From Saccoglossus kowalevskii (taxonomy: Eukaryota > Hemichordata > Enteropneusta > Harrimaniidae), in assembly GCF_000003605.2 (NCBI RefSeq), contig NW_003109098.1, positions 134,727 to 178,588 of the forward strand: 43,862 nt of DNA, read 5' to 3'. A program made the position numbers and the translations under genes. The notes under the pieces were generated by a model, which had not been told where the DNA came from, made no database searches, and worked only from the letters and a program-made list of their open reading frames with translations. The number at the start of each line of letters is the position of its first letter. The first letter of the stretch is position 1. This document shows positions 40,801 to 43,803 of this stretch, piece after piece.

Positions 40801-43793
40801 AATCCAGCGAATACATGTATACCTTTTTTTCTATATTTTACATTCAACTCGCCAAAAATCAGTGAAAATAAATTCCATACAAAACACCCAGAAAGTTTGT
40901 GCAGCAAAAATTAATTCCAGTTAAAATAAAGTATTTAACAGTATTATTGCATTTGCATCAATTGTAATCACATACCATCAAACATACATACAATATAACG
41001 CTAAACACAAGATTCAAACTCCTGATCACGAAAAACGCCTCACTGACGAACACACTCTCCACCACACTACACTCACAAGCCTGAAAAGCACAGCTCCAAA
41101 GTGATGTCTCTTACTTTACAGATGACGCTACCAGAGTGACATTGATAGATGGTAGGACCAGTGACTACATCAATGCTAGTTTTATACGTTGGAGTGTTGG
41201 TAACTCACCATATCATTACATAGCTTGTCAAGGTCCATTGCCGCATACCACTGGTGACTTTTGGCAAATGATATGGGAACAAAAAGTAGAGGTCATTGCT
41301 ATGGTAACCATGGATATGGAGAATGGAAAGGTAATGATGCTTTTTTTTAATTGACATCTTGCCCAGTCAAATTTTGTTAATGTGTGCACTTTTTTTATAA
41401 GAAAGAAAAAATATTTTTGTGGAGAATAAAATCCAAACATAGTATCATAATCTTACGTTCTATTATAATTTCTATAAATATCTAGAATTATATATAAAAA
41501 TATGAAATACATTTGGACTGTTTGTTTTGATAAAATAATGTTCTGTTTTGTTTTTTTTTGCTAAGGTGAAATGTCATCGTTATTGGCCAGATTCTGTTGA
41601 CACACCAATGATACTCCAAGGTCGCTATGAAATCCAGATGACTTCCTTGCAAACACTGGAAAATTTTGACATCAGACGAATCTCTATGAGTGACATGAAG
41701 GTAAGTTTTTGACATTTCCAATGTGTAAATCTATATAAGGGCAACTTTTTTGAATATTCATGACCTTTCAAGTGTGTAATTCTATATAAGGGTAACCTAT
41801 TTGAATATTCATAAAATTTCCTATATGTAAACCTATAAAAGGGTAACCTATTTGAATATTCATGACATTCCAGTATGTAAATCTATAAAAGGACAACCTA
41901 TTTGAATATTTATGACATTCCAGTATGTAAATCTATAAAAGGACAACCTATTTGAATAATCATGACATTCTAGTATGTAAATCTATAAAAGGACAACCTA
42001 TTTGAATATTCATGACATTCCAGTATGTAAATCTGTATAAGGGTAACCTATTTGAATATTCATGACATTCCTGTATGTAAATCTATAAAAGGACAACCTA
42101 TTTGAATATTCATGACATTCCAGTATGTAAATCTGTATAAGGGTAACCTATTTGAATATTCATGACATTCCAGTATGTAAATCTGTATAAGGACAACCTA
42201 TTTGAATATTCATGACATTCCAGTATGTAAATCTATATAAGGACAACCTATTTGAATATTCATGACATTCCTGTATGTAAATCTATATAAGGGCAACCTA
42301 TTTGAATATTCATGACATTCCAGTATGTAAATCTAGTATAAGGGCAACCTATTTGAATATTCATGACATTCCAGTATGTAAATCTGTATAAGGACAACCT
42401 ATTTGAATATTCATGACATTCCAGTATGTAAATCTGTATAAGGGCAACCTATTTGAATATTCATGACTTTCCAGTATGTAAATCAATATAAGGACAACCT
42501 ATTTGAATATTCATGACATTCCAGTATGTAAATCTATATAAGGACAACCTATTTGAATATTCATGATCTTGCCAGTTTATAAATCTATATAAGGGCAAAA
42601 TATTCGAATATTCATGACATTCCAGTATGTAAATCTATATAAGGGCAACCTATTTGAATATTCATGACATTCCTGTATGTAAATCTATATAAGGGCAACC
42701 TATTTGAATATTCATATGCAGTCTTTACCATCCTTATAACTGAACTTTCTTCCCATATTTGGGTCACCTAATTAAAATGCAAAGTATGGTACCTTTCATT
42801 TCTTTATTTGGTATACTATTATCTATTTATTGCCATATTTGTAATATGAATTATTAATTTTTGCAGACTGGCAAAGAATGGCGCTTGACACATCTTAACT
42901 ATACCACATGGCCGGATCACGGTGTTCCAGTATCTGGTTTACCATTGGTTCGTTACATGCGGTATATGCGTAAGATTCATCATTCTGGACCTATAGTTGT
43001 GCATTGTAGCGCTGGGATTGGACGGACTGGCACTGTCATCACAATTGACTTGATACTAGCTATGATAGAACGAGATTTGGATGTAAGTATTCTAATAATA
43101 TATAACCTCAACGTGCACAGCTGATTGGGTTTGTTTTACTATAACACTACATCATGGGATTAATTCATAGACATTTGATAATTCTAAAAATAATTCATAA
43201 ATAAATTAAATCGATTAATTCATAAAGACAAACATGATGAGGCAAACTAAAATAGCTACGAGTGTATTTATAAATGTTCTGGCATTGAAATAATTTCACT
43301 ATGACTTCTCTATATTCAGGCAATGAAGTAATTTAAGATTCAACTCAAAGAAAAGTAGTGCAGTAAGAGTAGACAATATCTTTATCATCTGTGAAAATTG
43401 TATTATTGTGACAATTGCTATTAGTATTATCAAATGTTTTGAAGAGTAGAATGCAGTAATAAAATAGTGCCTGCAAGCAACTCCCAGTCGACAATTGTCA
43501 TGTGATCTTTGACCTCTTGTATGACCTCTAAAGGTCACACATCCTGGTAAATGTTATACCGAAATATTTAAACCATTTTATGATCTTCAATCACTACAGC
43601 TTCCATTCTTTGGAATATTACCCCGGTAATTGAGAAATTCTCATTAAAATTGAATGTATGATCTTTAGGGGTCATGCATAAAGCTTGTTGCTGAGATAAT
43701 CTGCCACTATCTTTGTTTATTTGTTTACAGTTCAGTATTTATGAGATTGTACAAGGCCTAAGACAACAGCGACAAGGCATGATACAAACTAAG
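5339..43793 (+). CDS. PTPN13: PTPN13-like KIND-FERM-PDZ protein tyrosine phosphatase (35 exons, partial at both ends)
   Basis: Large scaffold tyrosine phosphatase. In the family the FERM domain targets the protein to the submembrane cortex, the PDZ domains bind C-terminal tails of receptors and cytoskeletal proteins, and the PTP domain removes phosphate from tyrosine. The 35 exons below join in phase into about 2,554 codons (human PTPN13 is about 2,485 aa). Rough residue positions in the joined fragment: KIND 1-165; Arg/Asp/Glu-rich linker 175-535; FERM 560-890; Tyr/Asn/Gly-rich linker 890-970; PDZ1 1065-1155; PDZ2 1298-1390; PDZ3 1507-1600; PDZ4 1706-1790; PDZ5 1800-1880; PDZ6 2046-2131; disordered linker 2132-2300; PTP from 2330. 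Seen directly: [10 protein letters not shown] (KIND), [11 protein letters not shown] (FERM), five GLGF-type PDZ loops plus one degenerate loop, WPDHGVP and [10 protein letters not shown] (PTP). All six expected PTP motifs up to the Q-loop are intact. The domain order and the PDZ4-PDZ5 tandem match PTPN13; FRMPD2 lacks a phosphatase. The start codon exon and the stop codon are outside the window. Oddities are the sixth PDZ and a double frame change in exon 30. Confidence 0.95.
5666..5876 (+). repeat. MITE-like element, family B, copy 1
   Basis: Ends TACTGTAAAGGGATTAATTA and CATTTTACAGTA. The word TTAAAACCCAGTGAA or its complement TTCACTGGGTTTTAA occurs several times inside. Other copies are at 10689, 26411 and 37483. 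Lies in intron 1 (5521-6446), where nothing else is seen. Confidence 0.8.
6447..6605 (+). CDS. PTPN13: Exon 2: KIND domain core
   Basis: 53 codons, phase 0 to 0, TTGTAG acceptor and GTAAGA donor. Encodes [16 protein letters not shown], the most diagnostic KIND stretch and very close to PTPN13, then [17 protein letters not shown]. The KIND fold resembles a kinase C-lobe without catalysis. The following intron (6606-7183) shows nothing notable. Confidence 0.97.
7184..7279 (+). CDS. PTPN13: Exon 3: end of KIND domain
   Basis: 32 codons, phase 0 to 0 (TTTCAG acceptor, GTAATA donor). Encodes ASTLHAQQ and [15 protein letters not shown], the closing helices of KIND. The following intron (7280-8069) shows no feature I can name. 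Confidence 0.93.
8070..8157 (+). CDS. PTPN13: Exon 4: linker after KIND
   Basis: Phase 0 to 1, TTTCAG acceptor. Encodes [20 protein letters not shown], polar and probably disordered. The donor used is TCTG|GTAGGT; a second GT four bases on (GTACCA) would break the frame of exon 5. Confidence 0.88.
8256..9128 (+). CDS. PTPN13: Exon 5: long mixed-charge linker between KIND and FERM
   Basis: Largest exon, 873 nt, phase 1 to 1 (TTATAG acceptor, GTGAGT donor). About residues 175-466. Begins [12 protein letters not shown], is Ser/Arg rich, and has a predicted helical or coiled stretch ([20 protein letters not shown]). It then has an Arg/Asp/Glu-rich run of degenerate DRSLER-type repeats (for example [14 protein letters not shown] and [11 protein letters not shown]). 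The family has a poorly conserved linker here; the repeat-like charged run is a feature of this gene. No catalytic role expected. Confidence 0.92.
9138..9157 (-). promoter_or_regulatory. Candidate CTCF-like site overlapping the palindrome GAGGGCGCCCTC
   Basis: Ten bases after the exon 5 donor is a perfect 12-bp palindrome. On the minus strand the stretch reads CCACTTGAGGGCGCC, close to the animal CTCF core (CCACCAGAGGGCGC, 12 of 14 by eye). Motif match only. Confidence 0.3.
9486..9694 (+). CDS. PTPN13: Exon 6: linker before FERM
   Basis: Phase 1 to 0, TTCAG acceptor, GTAAGA donor. Encodes [20 protein letters not shown] and ends TPTRRKLK. Polar and disordered-looking. The flanking introns (9129-9485, 9695-10020) hold little beyond the CTCF-like words noted. 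Confidence 0.9.
10021..10095 (+). CDS. PTPN13: Exon 7: FERM lead-in
   Basis: 25 codons, phase 0 to 0. Encodes [14 protein letters not shown], matching the conserved block of PTPN13 just before its FERM domain. The acceptor is a CAGAAG tandem (NAGNAG), which could allow one Lys to be skipped. Confidence 0.93.
10109..10224 (+). repeat. Short MITE-like repeat, family E, copy 1
   Basis: Shares GATATGGGACTCATAGCAAC, GTAAAATACATTGTTTATTT and CGACCAC...CTTTAA with 24419-24551 and 26161-26287. The ends TTAAAG and CTTTAA are complementary. Begins 13 nt after the exon 7 donor. Confidence 0.7.
10438..10612 (+). CDS. PTPN13: Exon 8: FERM F1 lobe
   Basis: Phase 0 to 1, TCTCAG acceptor. Encodes [18 protein letters not shown] and [20 protein letters not shown], the ubiquitin-like F1 lobe of FERM, aligning well with PTPN13. 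Confidence 0.96.
10689..10840 (+). repeat. Family B MITE-like element, copy 2 (diverged)
   Basis: Left end TGTAAACATGTTAATTAA and CACTGG, right end TGAAAATAAATGATTTTATA; matches 26411-26604 through the middle (CATGTAAAATAACAATA). Lies in intron 8 (10613-11499); the rest of that intron is AT-rich with an A-tract near 11340 and nothing else seen. Confidence 0.55.
11500..11659 (+). CDS. PTPN13: Exon 9: FERM F1-F2 junction
   Basis: Phase 1 to 2. The acceptor is TTAAAG (AAG, weaker than CAG). Encodes [20 protein letters not shown] and [17 protein letters not shown], the highly conserved FERM segment ending F1 and entering F2. Confidence 0.96.
12502..12790 (+). CDS. PTPN13: Exon 10: FERM F2 lobe
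   Basis: Phase 2 to 0. Encodes [31 protein letters not shown] and [16 protein letters not shown], the acyl-CoA-binding-protein-like helical F2 lobe with the usual FERM signature. Among the best conserved parts of the gene. Confidence 0.97.
12987..13358 (+). repeat. MITE-like element, family C
   Basis: About 372 bp with ends TACTGTAAAACATGT and ACATGTTTTACAGTA. Near both ends the word TTAGCGAAT, or the complement ATTCGCTAA, recurs. Single copy in this window, in intron 10 (12791-13600). Confidence 0.75.
13601..13786 (+). CDS. PTPN13: Exon 11: FERM F2-F3 junction
   Basis: 62 codons, phase 0 to 0. Encodes [20 protein letters not shown] and [14 protein letters not shown], then [13 protein letters not shown], the start of the PH-like F3 lobe. 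Confidence 0.96.
14076..14433. other. Assembly gap (358 N)
   Basis: Run of unknown bases inside the Tigger-like element. Open frames drawn through it are meaningless. Repeats are a common cause of such gaps. Confidence 1.
14520..14827 (+). pseudogene. Transposase remnant (Tigger/Jerky DDE type)
   Basis: In the frame ending at 14827 the peptide has [18 protein letters not shown] followed by [14 protein letters not shown]. The block YN[14 protein letters not shown] is the hallmark around the first catalytic Asp of the DDE transposase of Tigger and Jerky-like elements. The protein turns unrelated soon after ATASG and stops, the second and third acidic residues are not found, and the N-terminal DNA-binding part would fall in the gap. 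A decayed copy. Confidence 0.8.
15444..15517 (+). CDS. PTPN13: Exon 12: FERM F3 lobe
   Basis: 74 nt, phase 0 to 2, TTACAG acceptor, GTGAGT donor. Encodes [19 protein letters not shown], a middle strand region of F3. Confidence 0.9.
15548..15900 (-). mobile_element. 5'-truncated non-LTR retrotransposon end with 13-bp target duplication
   Basis: Flanked by the same 13-mer ACTATCTTACATA at 15535-15547 and 15901-15913. On the minus strand one frame gives [18 protein letters not shown] and [18 protein letters not shown]; after two frame breaks another gives [20 protein letters not shown] and a stop. These match the C-terminal tail of reverse transcriptases of invertebrate non-LTR elements: the KDV-x-KRDLK block and a terminal Cys/His motif. 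After the stop comes a short 3' tail. The copy is 353 bp, so only the 3' end was inserted. Non-functional. Confidence 0.85.
15914..16737. other. Intron 12 interior, nothing recognised
   Basis: An open frame of 148 codons (15853-16299) starts inside the retrotransposon and has no recognisable domain. A short (TGTC)n tract lies near 16338. No splice-supported exon found. Confidence 0.5.
16738..16957 (-). repeat. MITE-like element, family D, copy 3
   Basis: Starts TAACATTCTCACTACCAG, continues with TTTTCTCGCCCAC, ATTCTTCAATATCTCTGG and AAGTGCAGACTATAAAG. Clearly the same family as 4989-5230, in reverse orientation; the right end is degraded. Confidence 0.75.
17045..17136 (+). CDS. PTPN13: Exon 13: end of FERM F3 lobe
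   Basis: Phase 2 to 1. Encodes [20 protein letters not shown] and SISQIFHQ, the closing strand and helix of F3. The following intron (17137-17536) shows nothing notable. Confidence 0.92.
17537..17795 (+). CDS. PTPN13: Exon 14: Tyr/Asn/Gly-rich low-complexity linker after FERM
   Basis: Phase 1 to 2, TTGCAG acceptor, GTGAGT donor. Encodes a stretch strongly enriched in Tyr, Asn, Asp, Gly and His (for example [20 protein letters not shown], then [12 protein letters not shown]) followed by a Ser/Thr/Ala run. Composition resembles prion-like low-complexity regions. The position is as in PTPN13, where the linker is disordered but not similar in composition. Function unknown. Confidence 0.9.
18178..18852 (+). 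repeat. Interspersed repeat with three to four internal units of about 155 bp (family F)
   Basis: Begins TTTTAGCTCCACTATCGAC and ends GCGGAGCTATCTCAGCCGAC. Inside, a unit with TTGCTTTGATATTACATATA, GTGGACCTC, AGATTTGTTCATTT, TTTAATTCTCTAATTTTGG and TGATATTTTCGACTT recurs. No coding frame. Located in intron 14 (17796-19018). Confidence 0.8.
19019..19176 (+). CDS. PTPN13: Exon 15: linker between FERM and PDZ1
   Basis: Phase 2 to 1, CTACAG acceptor, GTAAGA donor. Encodes [20 protein letters not shown] and [12 protein letters not shown], proline and serine rich. Confidence 0.9.
19406..19570 (+). CDS. PTPN13: Exon 16: linker and first strand of PDZ1
   Basis: Phase 1 to 1. Encodes [20 protein letters not shown], then [16 protein letters not shown], the first PDZ strand. 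The intron falls inside the GLGF loop, leaving GLG here and FTIVGG in the next exon. Confidence 0.93.
19802..19861 (+). repeat. (AT)n microsatellite, about 30 units
   Basis: Uninterrupted AT dinucleotide run in intron 16 (19571-20599); length is likely to vary and to be error-prone in assembly. Confidence 0.98.
20317..20526 (+). repeat. MITE-like element, family A, copy 2
   Basis: Ends TACTGTAAAATACTTTATTT and AAAGTAGTTAACAGTA; internal GCTATTTTCGCTGAAGGAAT and AATCAGTGAAAATAAATTCC as in the other copies. Confidence 0.85.
20600..20833 (+). CDS. PTPN13: Exon 17: PDZ1
   Basis: Phase 1 to 1. With exon 16 gives [57 protein letters not shown]. The peptide-binding loop and the alpha-B His (the H of THQAA) mark a class I PDZ, as in PTPN13 PDZ1. 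The following intron (20834-21738) has no feature I can name. Confidence 0.97.
21739..22220 (+). CDS. PTPN13: Exon 18: acidic linker and start of PDZ2
   Basis: 482 nt, phase 1 to 0. A Lys-rich patch ([15 protein letters not shown]), then a strongly acidic stretch ([20 protein letters not shown]), then the first PDZ2 strand [20 protein letters not shown]. The frame stays open through an internal GTAAGC, so I read through it. Confidence 0.94.
22361..22454 (+). CDS. PTPN13: Exon 19: PDZ2 middle
   Basis: Phase 0 to 1. Encodes [20 protein letters not shown] and [11 protein letters not shown], near-identical in layout to PTPN13 PDZ2, including the V(N/R)TSV-RHGGIYVK region. Confidence 0.96.
22574..22643 (+). 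repeat. tRNA-derived SINE head, degraded
   Basis: Contains GTAATGTAATGATTG (box A-like) and AAGTTTGAGTTCCACC (box B-like, compare GGTTCGANTCC), with GCATTGGACTTGTGATCATT between, as in the anticodon arm of tRNA-derived SINEs. Not a functional tRNA: the acceptor stem is absent. The SINE body probably continues to about 22770. Confidence 0.5.
22950..23072. repeat. Inverted repeat of about 123 bp
   Basis: CCAAGCTGTTCTATCGTAA at 22950-22968 faces TTACAATAGAACAGTTTGG at 23054-23072 (17 of 19 pairs). Interior is not repeated. Possibly a small MITE or a stem-loop in the intron 19 RNA. Confidence 0.6.
23536..24000 (+). CDS. PTPN13: Exon 20: PDZ2 end and acidic linker
   Basis: Phase 1 to 1. Encodes [20 protein letters not shown] and VETLRQAP (end of PDZ2, class I His), then a Ser/Thr/Glu/Asp-rich linker to about residue 1505. 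The donor is GTATTC, a weaker site, but phase and the next exon agree. Confidence 0.94.
24041..24266 (+). repeat. MITE-like element, family D, copy 4
   Basis: TAACCTTTTCAGTTCCC at left and CTGGTGGTGAAAAGGTTA at right; the body matches 4989-5230 nearly end to end. Confidence 0.8.
24419..24551 (+). repeat. Short MITE-like repeat, family E, copy 2
   Basis: GATATGGGACTCATAGCGAC, GTAAAATACATTGTTTGTTT, ACATGAAATTTGAACATCCG and CGCCACGACCACC match the other two copies; ends are roughly complementary (GGGTGTCAC.../...GCCACGACCACC). Confidence 0.7.
24669..24880 (+). CDS. PTPN13: Exon 21: PDZ3, first part
   Basis: Phase 1 to 0. Encodes [20 protein letters not shown] (loop GFGF), [36 protein letters not shown]. 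Matches PTPN13 PDZ3, which also has the LFPGQPA motif. Confidence 0.96.
25338..25427 (+). CDS. PTPN13: Exon 22: PDZ3 end
   Basis: 30 codons, phase 0 to 0. Encodes [20 protein letters not shown], the alpha-B helix end and last strand of PDZ3. The preceding intron (24881-25337) shows nothing notable. Confidence 0.95.
26161..26287 (+). repeat. Short MITE-like repeat, family E, copy 3
   Basis: TTAAAGGGGGTGGTC at left, GATATGGG, AAATTTGAACACGTACTGTG and CAACGACCA at right; same family as 10109 and 24419. Confidence 0.7.
26411..26604 (+). repeat. MITE-like element, family B, copy 3
   Basis: Ends CTGTAAATGCATTAATTATT and ATGATTTTACAGTA; interior TTCACTGGGTTTTAATTT and GACAAATTTGTGAAATTAAA match the copy at 37483. 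Confidence 0.8.
26757..27053 (+). CDS. PTPN13: Exon 23: Ser/Thr-rich linker between PDZ3 and PDZ4
   Basis: 99 codons, phase 0 to 0. Very rich in Ser and Thr (for example [16 protein letters not shown]) with regularly spaced Ser-Ala-Glu/Asp motifs ([20 protein letters not shown]). No domain; likely disordered and phosphorylated, which is inference. Confidence 0.9.
27237..27392 (+). CDS. PTPN13: Exon 24: PDZ4, first part
   Basis: 52 codons, phase 0 to 0 (CTTCAG acceptor, GTGTGT donor). Encodes [40 protein letters not shown] and DKLIK, essentially the PTPN13 PDZ4 pattern ([10 protein letters not shown]). Confidence 0.97.
27409..27890. repeat. Direct repeat of about 33 bp flanking an insertion of about 410 bp
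   Basis: TTAAAGTGACATAGTGATGA continues TGAAGAATCATATT at 27409-27442; the same block with one change recurs from 27854. Between them lies a stretch that starts TTAAAGGTGCC (27492) and ends GCTACCTTAA (27857), weakly resembling the TTAAGGTAG ends of the large TTAA element downstream. Confidence 0.55.
28046..28330 (+). repeat. Degraded family I repeat
   Basis: TTAGTCCCCCATTC, then CATCCATGCGTGC, GATTCAAGATGGCCG, ACGGCCATATTTG and CATTCCAGAATCGGATCTCG match the repeats at 1-336, 1085-1610 and 39277-40439. The terminal hairpin is decayed. Confidence 0.7.
28335..28530 (+). repeat. MITE-like element, family A, copy 3
   Basis: TACTGTAAAGAACTTTACTG at left, AAAATAAGTATTCTACTGTA at right; body AAAATCAGTGAAAATAAAAT and ACAAAACACCCAAAA as in other copies. 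Left part is shortened. Confidence 0.8.
28804..29008 (+). repeat. MITE-like element, family A, copy 4
   Basis: TACTGTAGAATACTTTATTT to AAATAAAGTATTTCACAGTA. A short internal duplication (GATGCTGAAGGGAT region) marks this copy. Confidence 0.85.
30254..30343 (+). other. Small open frame inside the TTAA element (29 codons)
   Basis: ATG in a good context (CATCATGG) gives [16 protein letters not shown], then a stop at 30341-30343. No homology recognised. Could be the first exon of a spliced element gene or chance. Confidence 0.2.
30457..30723 (+). other. Open frame inside the TTAA element (88 codons), unrecognised
   Basis: N-terminal half is hydrophobic and aromatic ([16 protein letters not shown]); C-terminal half is basic ([15 protein letters not shown]). 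I do not recognise it and see no catalytic motif. Confidence 0.2.
30883..31062 (+). other. Lys/Asn-rich open segment inside the TTAA element
   Basis: In the frame holding [20 protein letters not shown] and [20 protein letters not shown] the reading is open for about 59 codons without an initiating Met, then stops. Composition looks protein-like (helical, charged), so a spliced or decayed element gene is possible. Confidence 0.3.
31631..31834 (-). other. Basic open frame inside the TTAA element (67 codons)
   Basis: [17 protein letters not shown] has a nuclear-localisation-like cluster; the rest is polar. It overlaps the perfect hairpin at 31707-31741. No family recognised; may be a remnant of the element's protein. 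Confidence 0.3.
31707..31741. repeat. Perfect 16-bp stem with 3-base loop
   Basis: CCACAGTCCCTCAACA, loop CCT, then TGTTGAGGGACTGTGG. Every base pairs, and the stem is G/C rich in an AT-rich intron. The tiny loop and short stem do not fit a microRNA precursor. Confidence 0.9.
32239..32606 (+). CDS. PTPN13: Exon 25: PDZ4 end and PDZ5
   Basis: Phase 0 to 2, ATACAG acceptor. First [20 protein letters not shown] ends PDZ4. After a short PSIPLDQVP linker, PDZ5 starts ([17 protein letters not shown]) and runs to [20 protein letters not shown]. The PDZ4-PDZ5 tandem with a short linker is as in PTPN13. PDZ5 lacks the GG after its loop ([12 protein letters not shown]), so peptide binding may be altered. 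The following intron (32607-33942) shows nothing notable. Confidence 0.95.
33943..34438 (+). CDS. PTPN13: Exon 26: linker between PDZ5 and PDZ6
   Basis: 496 nt, phase 2 to 0. Ser/Pro-rich, then acidic ([15 protein letters not shown]) and Arg/Gln-rich ([20 protein letters not shown]). RTLSRQIS looks like a basophilic kinase and 14-3-3-type site; this is motif inference. No domain. Confidence 0.9.
34549..34561 (-). promoter_or_regulatory. Candidate canonical DR1 element 21 bp before the exon 27 splice site
   Basis: Minus strand reads AGGTCAAAGGTCA, the textbook DR1 (RXR, PPAR or HNF4 type). It sits in the polypyrimidine region of the intron. Motif match only; TGACCTTTGACCT may simply be part of the splice-site tract. 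Confidence 0.3.
34583..34750 (+). CDS. PTPN13: Exon 27: PDZ6, first part
   Basis: 56 codons, phase 0 to 0, TTACAG acceptor. Encodes [20 protein letters not shown], then [20 protein letters not shown] and [13 protein letters not shown] complete PDZ start with GLGF loop, in a position where human PTPN13 has no PDZ. Confidence 0.95.
34912..35095. repeat. MITE-like element, family J
   Basis: Ends TACCGTAAAATCTGTATT and AATACAGATTTTACAGTA (one mismatch). The word AATAGAAGCCGC or a close variant appears four times inside. The ends resemble those of families A to C. Confidence 0.75.
35316..35528 (+). repeat. MITE-like element, family A, copy 5
   Basis: CACTGTGGAATACTTTATTT to ATAAAGTATTCCACAGTA; the internal GATGATTCCGTGAAAATAAA and CCAGCGAATATAC are well preserved. 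Confidence 0.85.
35854..35945 (+). CDS. PTPN13: Exon 28: PDZ6 end
   Basis: Phase 0 to 2, TTTTAG acceptor. Encodes [20 protein letters not shown] and GIVKLAIS, with the class I alpha-B His (THNKA). Completes a sixth PDZ. Confidence 0.95.
36281..36492 (-). repeat. MITE-like element, family A, copy 6, opposite orientation
   Basis: TACTGTGGAATACTTTATTT to AAATAAAGTATTCTACAGTA, but the asymmetric interior (ATCATCCCTTCAGCGAAAAT near the right end) is the reverse complement of the other copies. Confidence 0.85.
36665..36677 (+). promoter_or_regulatory. Candidate DR1-like nuclear-receptor site
   Basis: AGGTCA-T-GGGTCA in intron 28; one-base spacing, second half-site with the accepted GGGTCA variant. 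Motif match only. Confidence 0.25.
37025..37173 (+). CDS. PTPN13: Exon 29: Ser/Gly linker after PDZ6
   Basis: 149 nt, phase 2 to 1, CAACAG acceptor, GTGAGT donor. Encodes [20 protein letters not shown], a Ser-Gly repeat ([10 protein letters not shown]), then [12 protein letters not shown], a short predicted helix. Confidence 0.88.
37398..37478 (+). repeat. Family A fragment abutting a family B element
   Basis: TTGTAAAATTCTTTATTTTT, GCAAATATACC, CATTTTACATTCAACTTGTC and AAAAATCA match family A up to its middle; the right half is missing and family B begins at 37483. Confidence 0.6.
37483..37694 (+). repeat. MITE-like element, family B, copy 4
   Basis: TACTGTAAATGCATTCATTT to CCATTTTACAGTA; body TTTCACTGGGTTTTAATTTC and CCTTGACAAATTTGTGAAAT. 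Confidence 0.8.
37896..38302 (+). CDS. PTPN13: Exon 30: pre-PTP linker, with two compensating frame changes
   Basis: TTTCTAG acceptor in phase 1, donor AAG|GTATGA in phase 0; the total length (407 nt) fits that phase exactly. The expected frame reads [19 protein letters not shown] and then meets TAG at 37973-37975. The +1 frame, open throughout, reads [19 protein letters not shown] and [20 protein letters not shown]. From about 38126 the first frame is open again and reads [19 protein letters not shown] and [11 protein letters not shown], which aligns with PTPN13 just before the PTP domain. So the exon needs one extra base near 37945-37955 and one missing base near 38125-38165. Assembly error is likeliest; an alternative acceptor at 37929 would explain the first change only. 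Confidence 0.75.
38335..38688 (+). repeat. 33-bp minisatellite, about 11 units, in intron 30
   Basis: Unit TTGTCAACTTTGACCCTTAT followed by TTTTATCACCATT, with single-base changes. Starts about 32 nt after the exon 30 donor. Not coding. Confidence 0.95.
39088..39178 (+). CDS. PTPN13: Exon 31: start of PTP domain
   Basis: Phase 0 to 1. Encodes [16 protein letters not shown] and [12 protein letters not shown], the phosphotyrosine-recognition loop (KNRYxNVLPYD, completed in the next exon). Confidence 0.95.
39277..40439 (+). repeat. Hairpin-ended interspersed repeat (family I), fullest copy
   Basis: Begins with hairpin AGTCTCCGTTCGAACG...GTCCGAAAACGGGGACT (39277-39311) and ends AACGGGGACT (40430-40439), giving 10-bp terminal complements. 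Inside, a segment of about 400 bp is present twice (from about 39340 and 39760). Four to five ATGGCCG/GGCAGCCATCTTG palindromes recur. Open frames of up to 275 codons across it are low-complexity by-products of the repeat. Confidence 0.8.
40736..40943 (+). repeat. MITE-like element, family A, copy 7
   Basis: GTACTGTATTTTCACTTGGA at left (about 14 bp shorter than other copies) and AAATAAAGTATTTAACAGTA at right. Confidence 0.8.
41122..41330 (+). CDS. PTPN13: Exon 32: PTP core
   Basis: Phase 1 to 0, TTACAG acceptor. Encodes [36 protein letters not shown] and [13 protein letters not shown]: conserved PTP motifs that build the central sheet and support the active site. Confidence 0.97.
41566..41700 (+). 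CDS. PTPN13: Exon 33: PTP middle
   Basis: 45 codons, phase 0 to 0, GCTAAG acceptor. Encodes VKCHRYWPD (the KC-x-RYWP motif of PTPs), then a diverged strand region ([20 protein letters not shown]). Confidence 0.95.
41711..42715 (+). repeat. 50-bp minisatellite, about 20 units, in intron 33
   Basis: Unit CCTATTTGAATATTCATGAC, ATTCCAGTATGTAAATC, TATATAAGGGCAA, with small variants (TATAAAAGGACAA, TGTATAAGGGTAA). Starts 11 nt inside the intron and ends about 150 nt before exon 34. Each unit carries the palindrome GAATATTC and most carry a TATA-like word. Confidence 0.97.
42867..43082 (+). CDS. PTPN13: Exon 34: PTP catalytic exon (WPD loop and P-loop)
   Basis: 72 codons, phase 0 to 0, TTGCAG acceptor. 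WPDHGVP has the general-acid Asp at codon 42915-42917. [10 protein letters not shown] has the nucleophilic Cys at 43005-43007 and the phosphate-binding Arg five residues on. All residues needed for catalysis are present, so an active phosphatase is expected. Confidence 0.98.
43517..43537. promoter_or_regulatory. Everted nuclear-receptor half-sites
   Basis: TGACCT-CTAA-AGGTCA in intron 34 (43083-43730), with another TGACCT a few bases upstream. Motif match only; nothing else is seen in this intron. Confidence 0.2.
43731..43793 (+). CDS. PTPN13: Exon 35: PTP Q-loop
   Basis: 21 codons, phase 0 to 0, TTACAG acceptor and GTAAGT donor. Encodes [20 protein letters not shown] and Lys. The Gln of MIQT (CAA, 43785-43787) is the Q-loop residue that positions water for hydrolysis. 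The final helix and stop codon lie in a later exon beyond the window. Confidence 0.96.
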
Positions 43794-43803
43794 GTAAGTC
43801 TAT

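Noticed and set aside
41711-42715. CRISPR-like regular array
   Set aside because: Whole units repeat without unique spacers, and it lies in an animal intron; it is a minisatellite.
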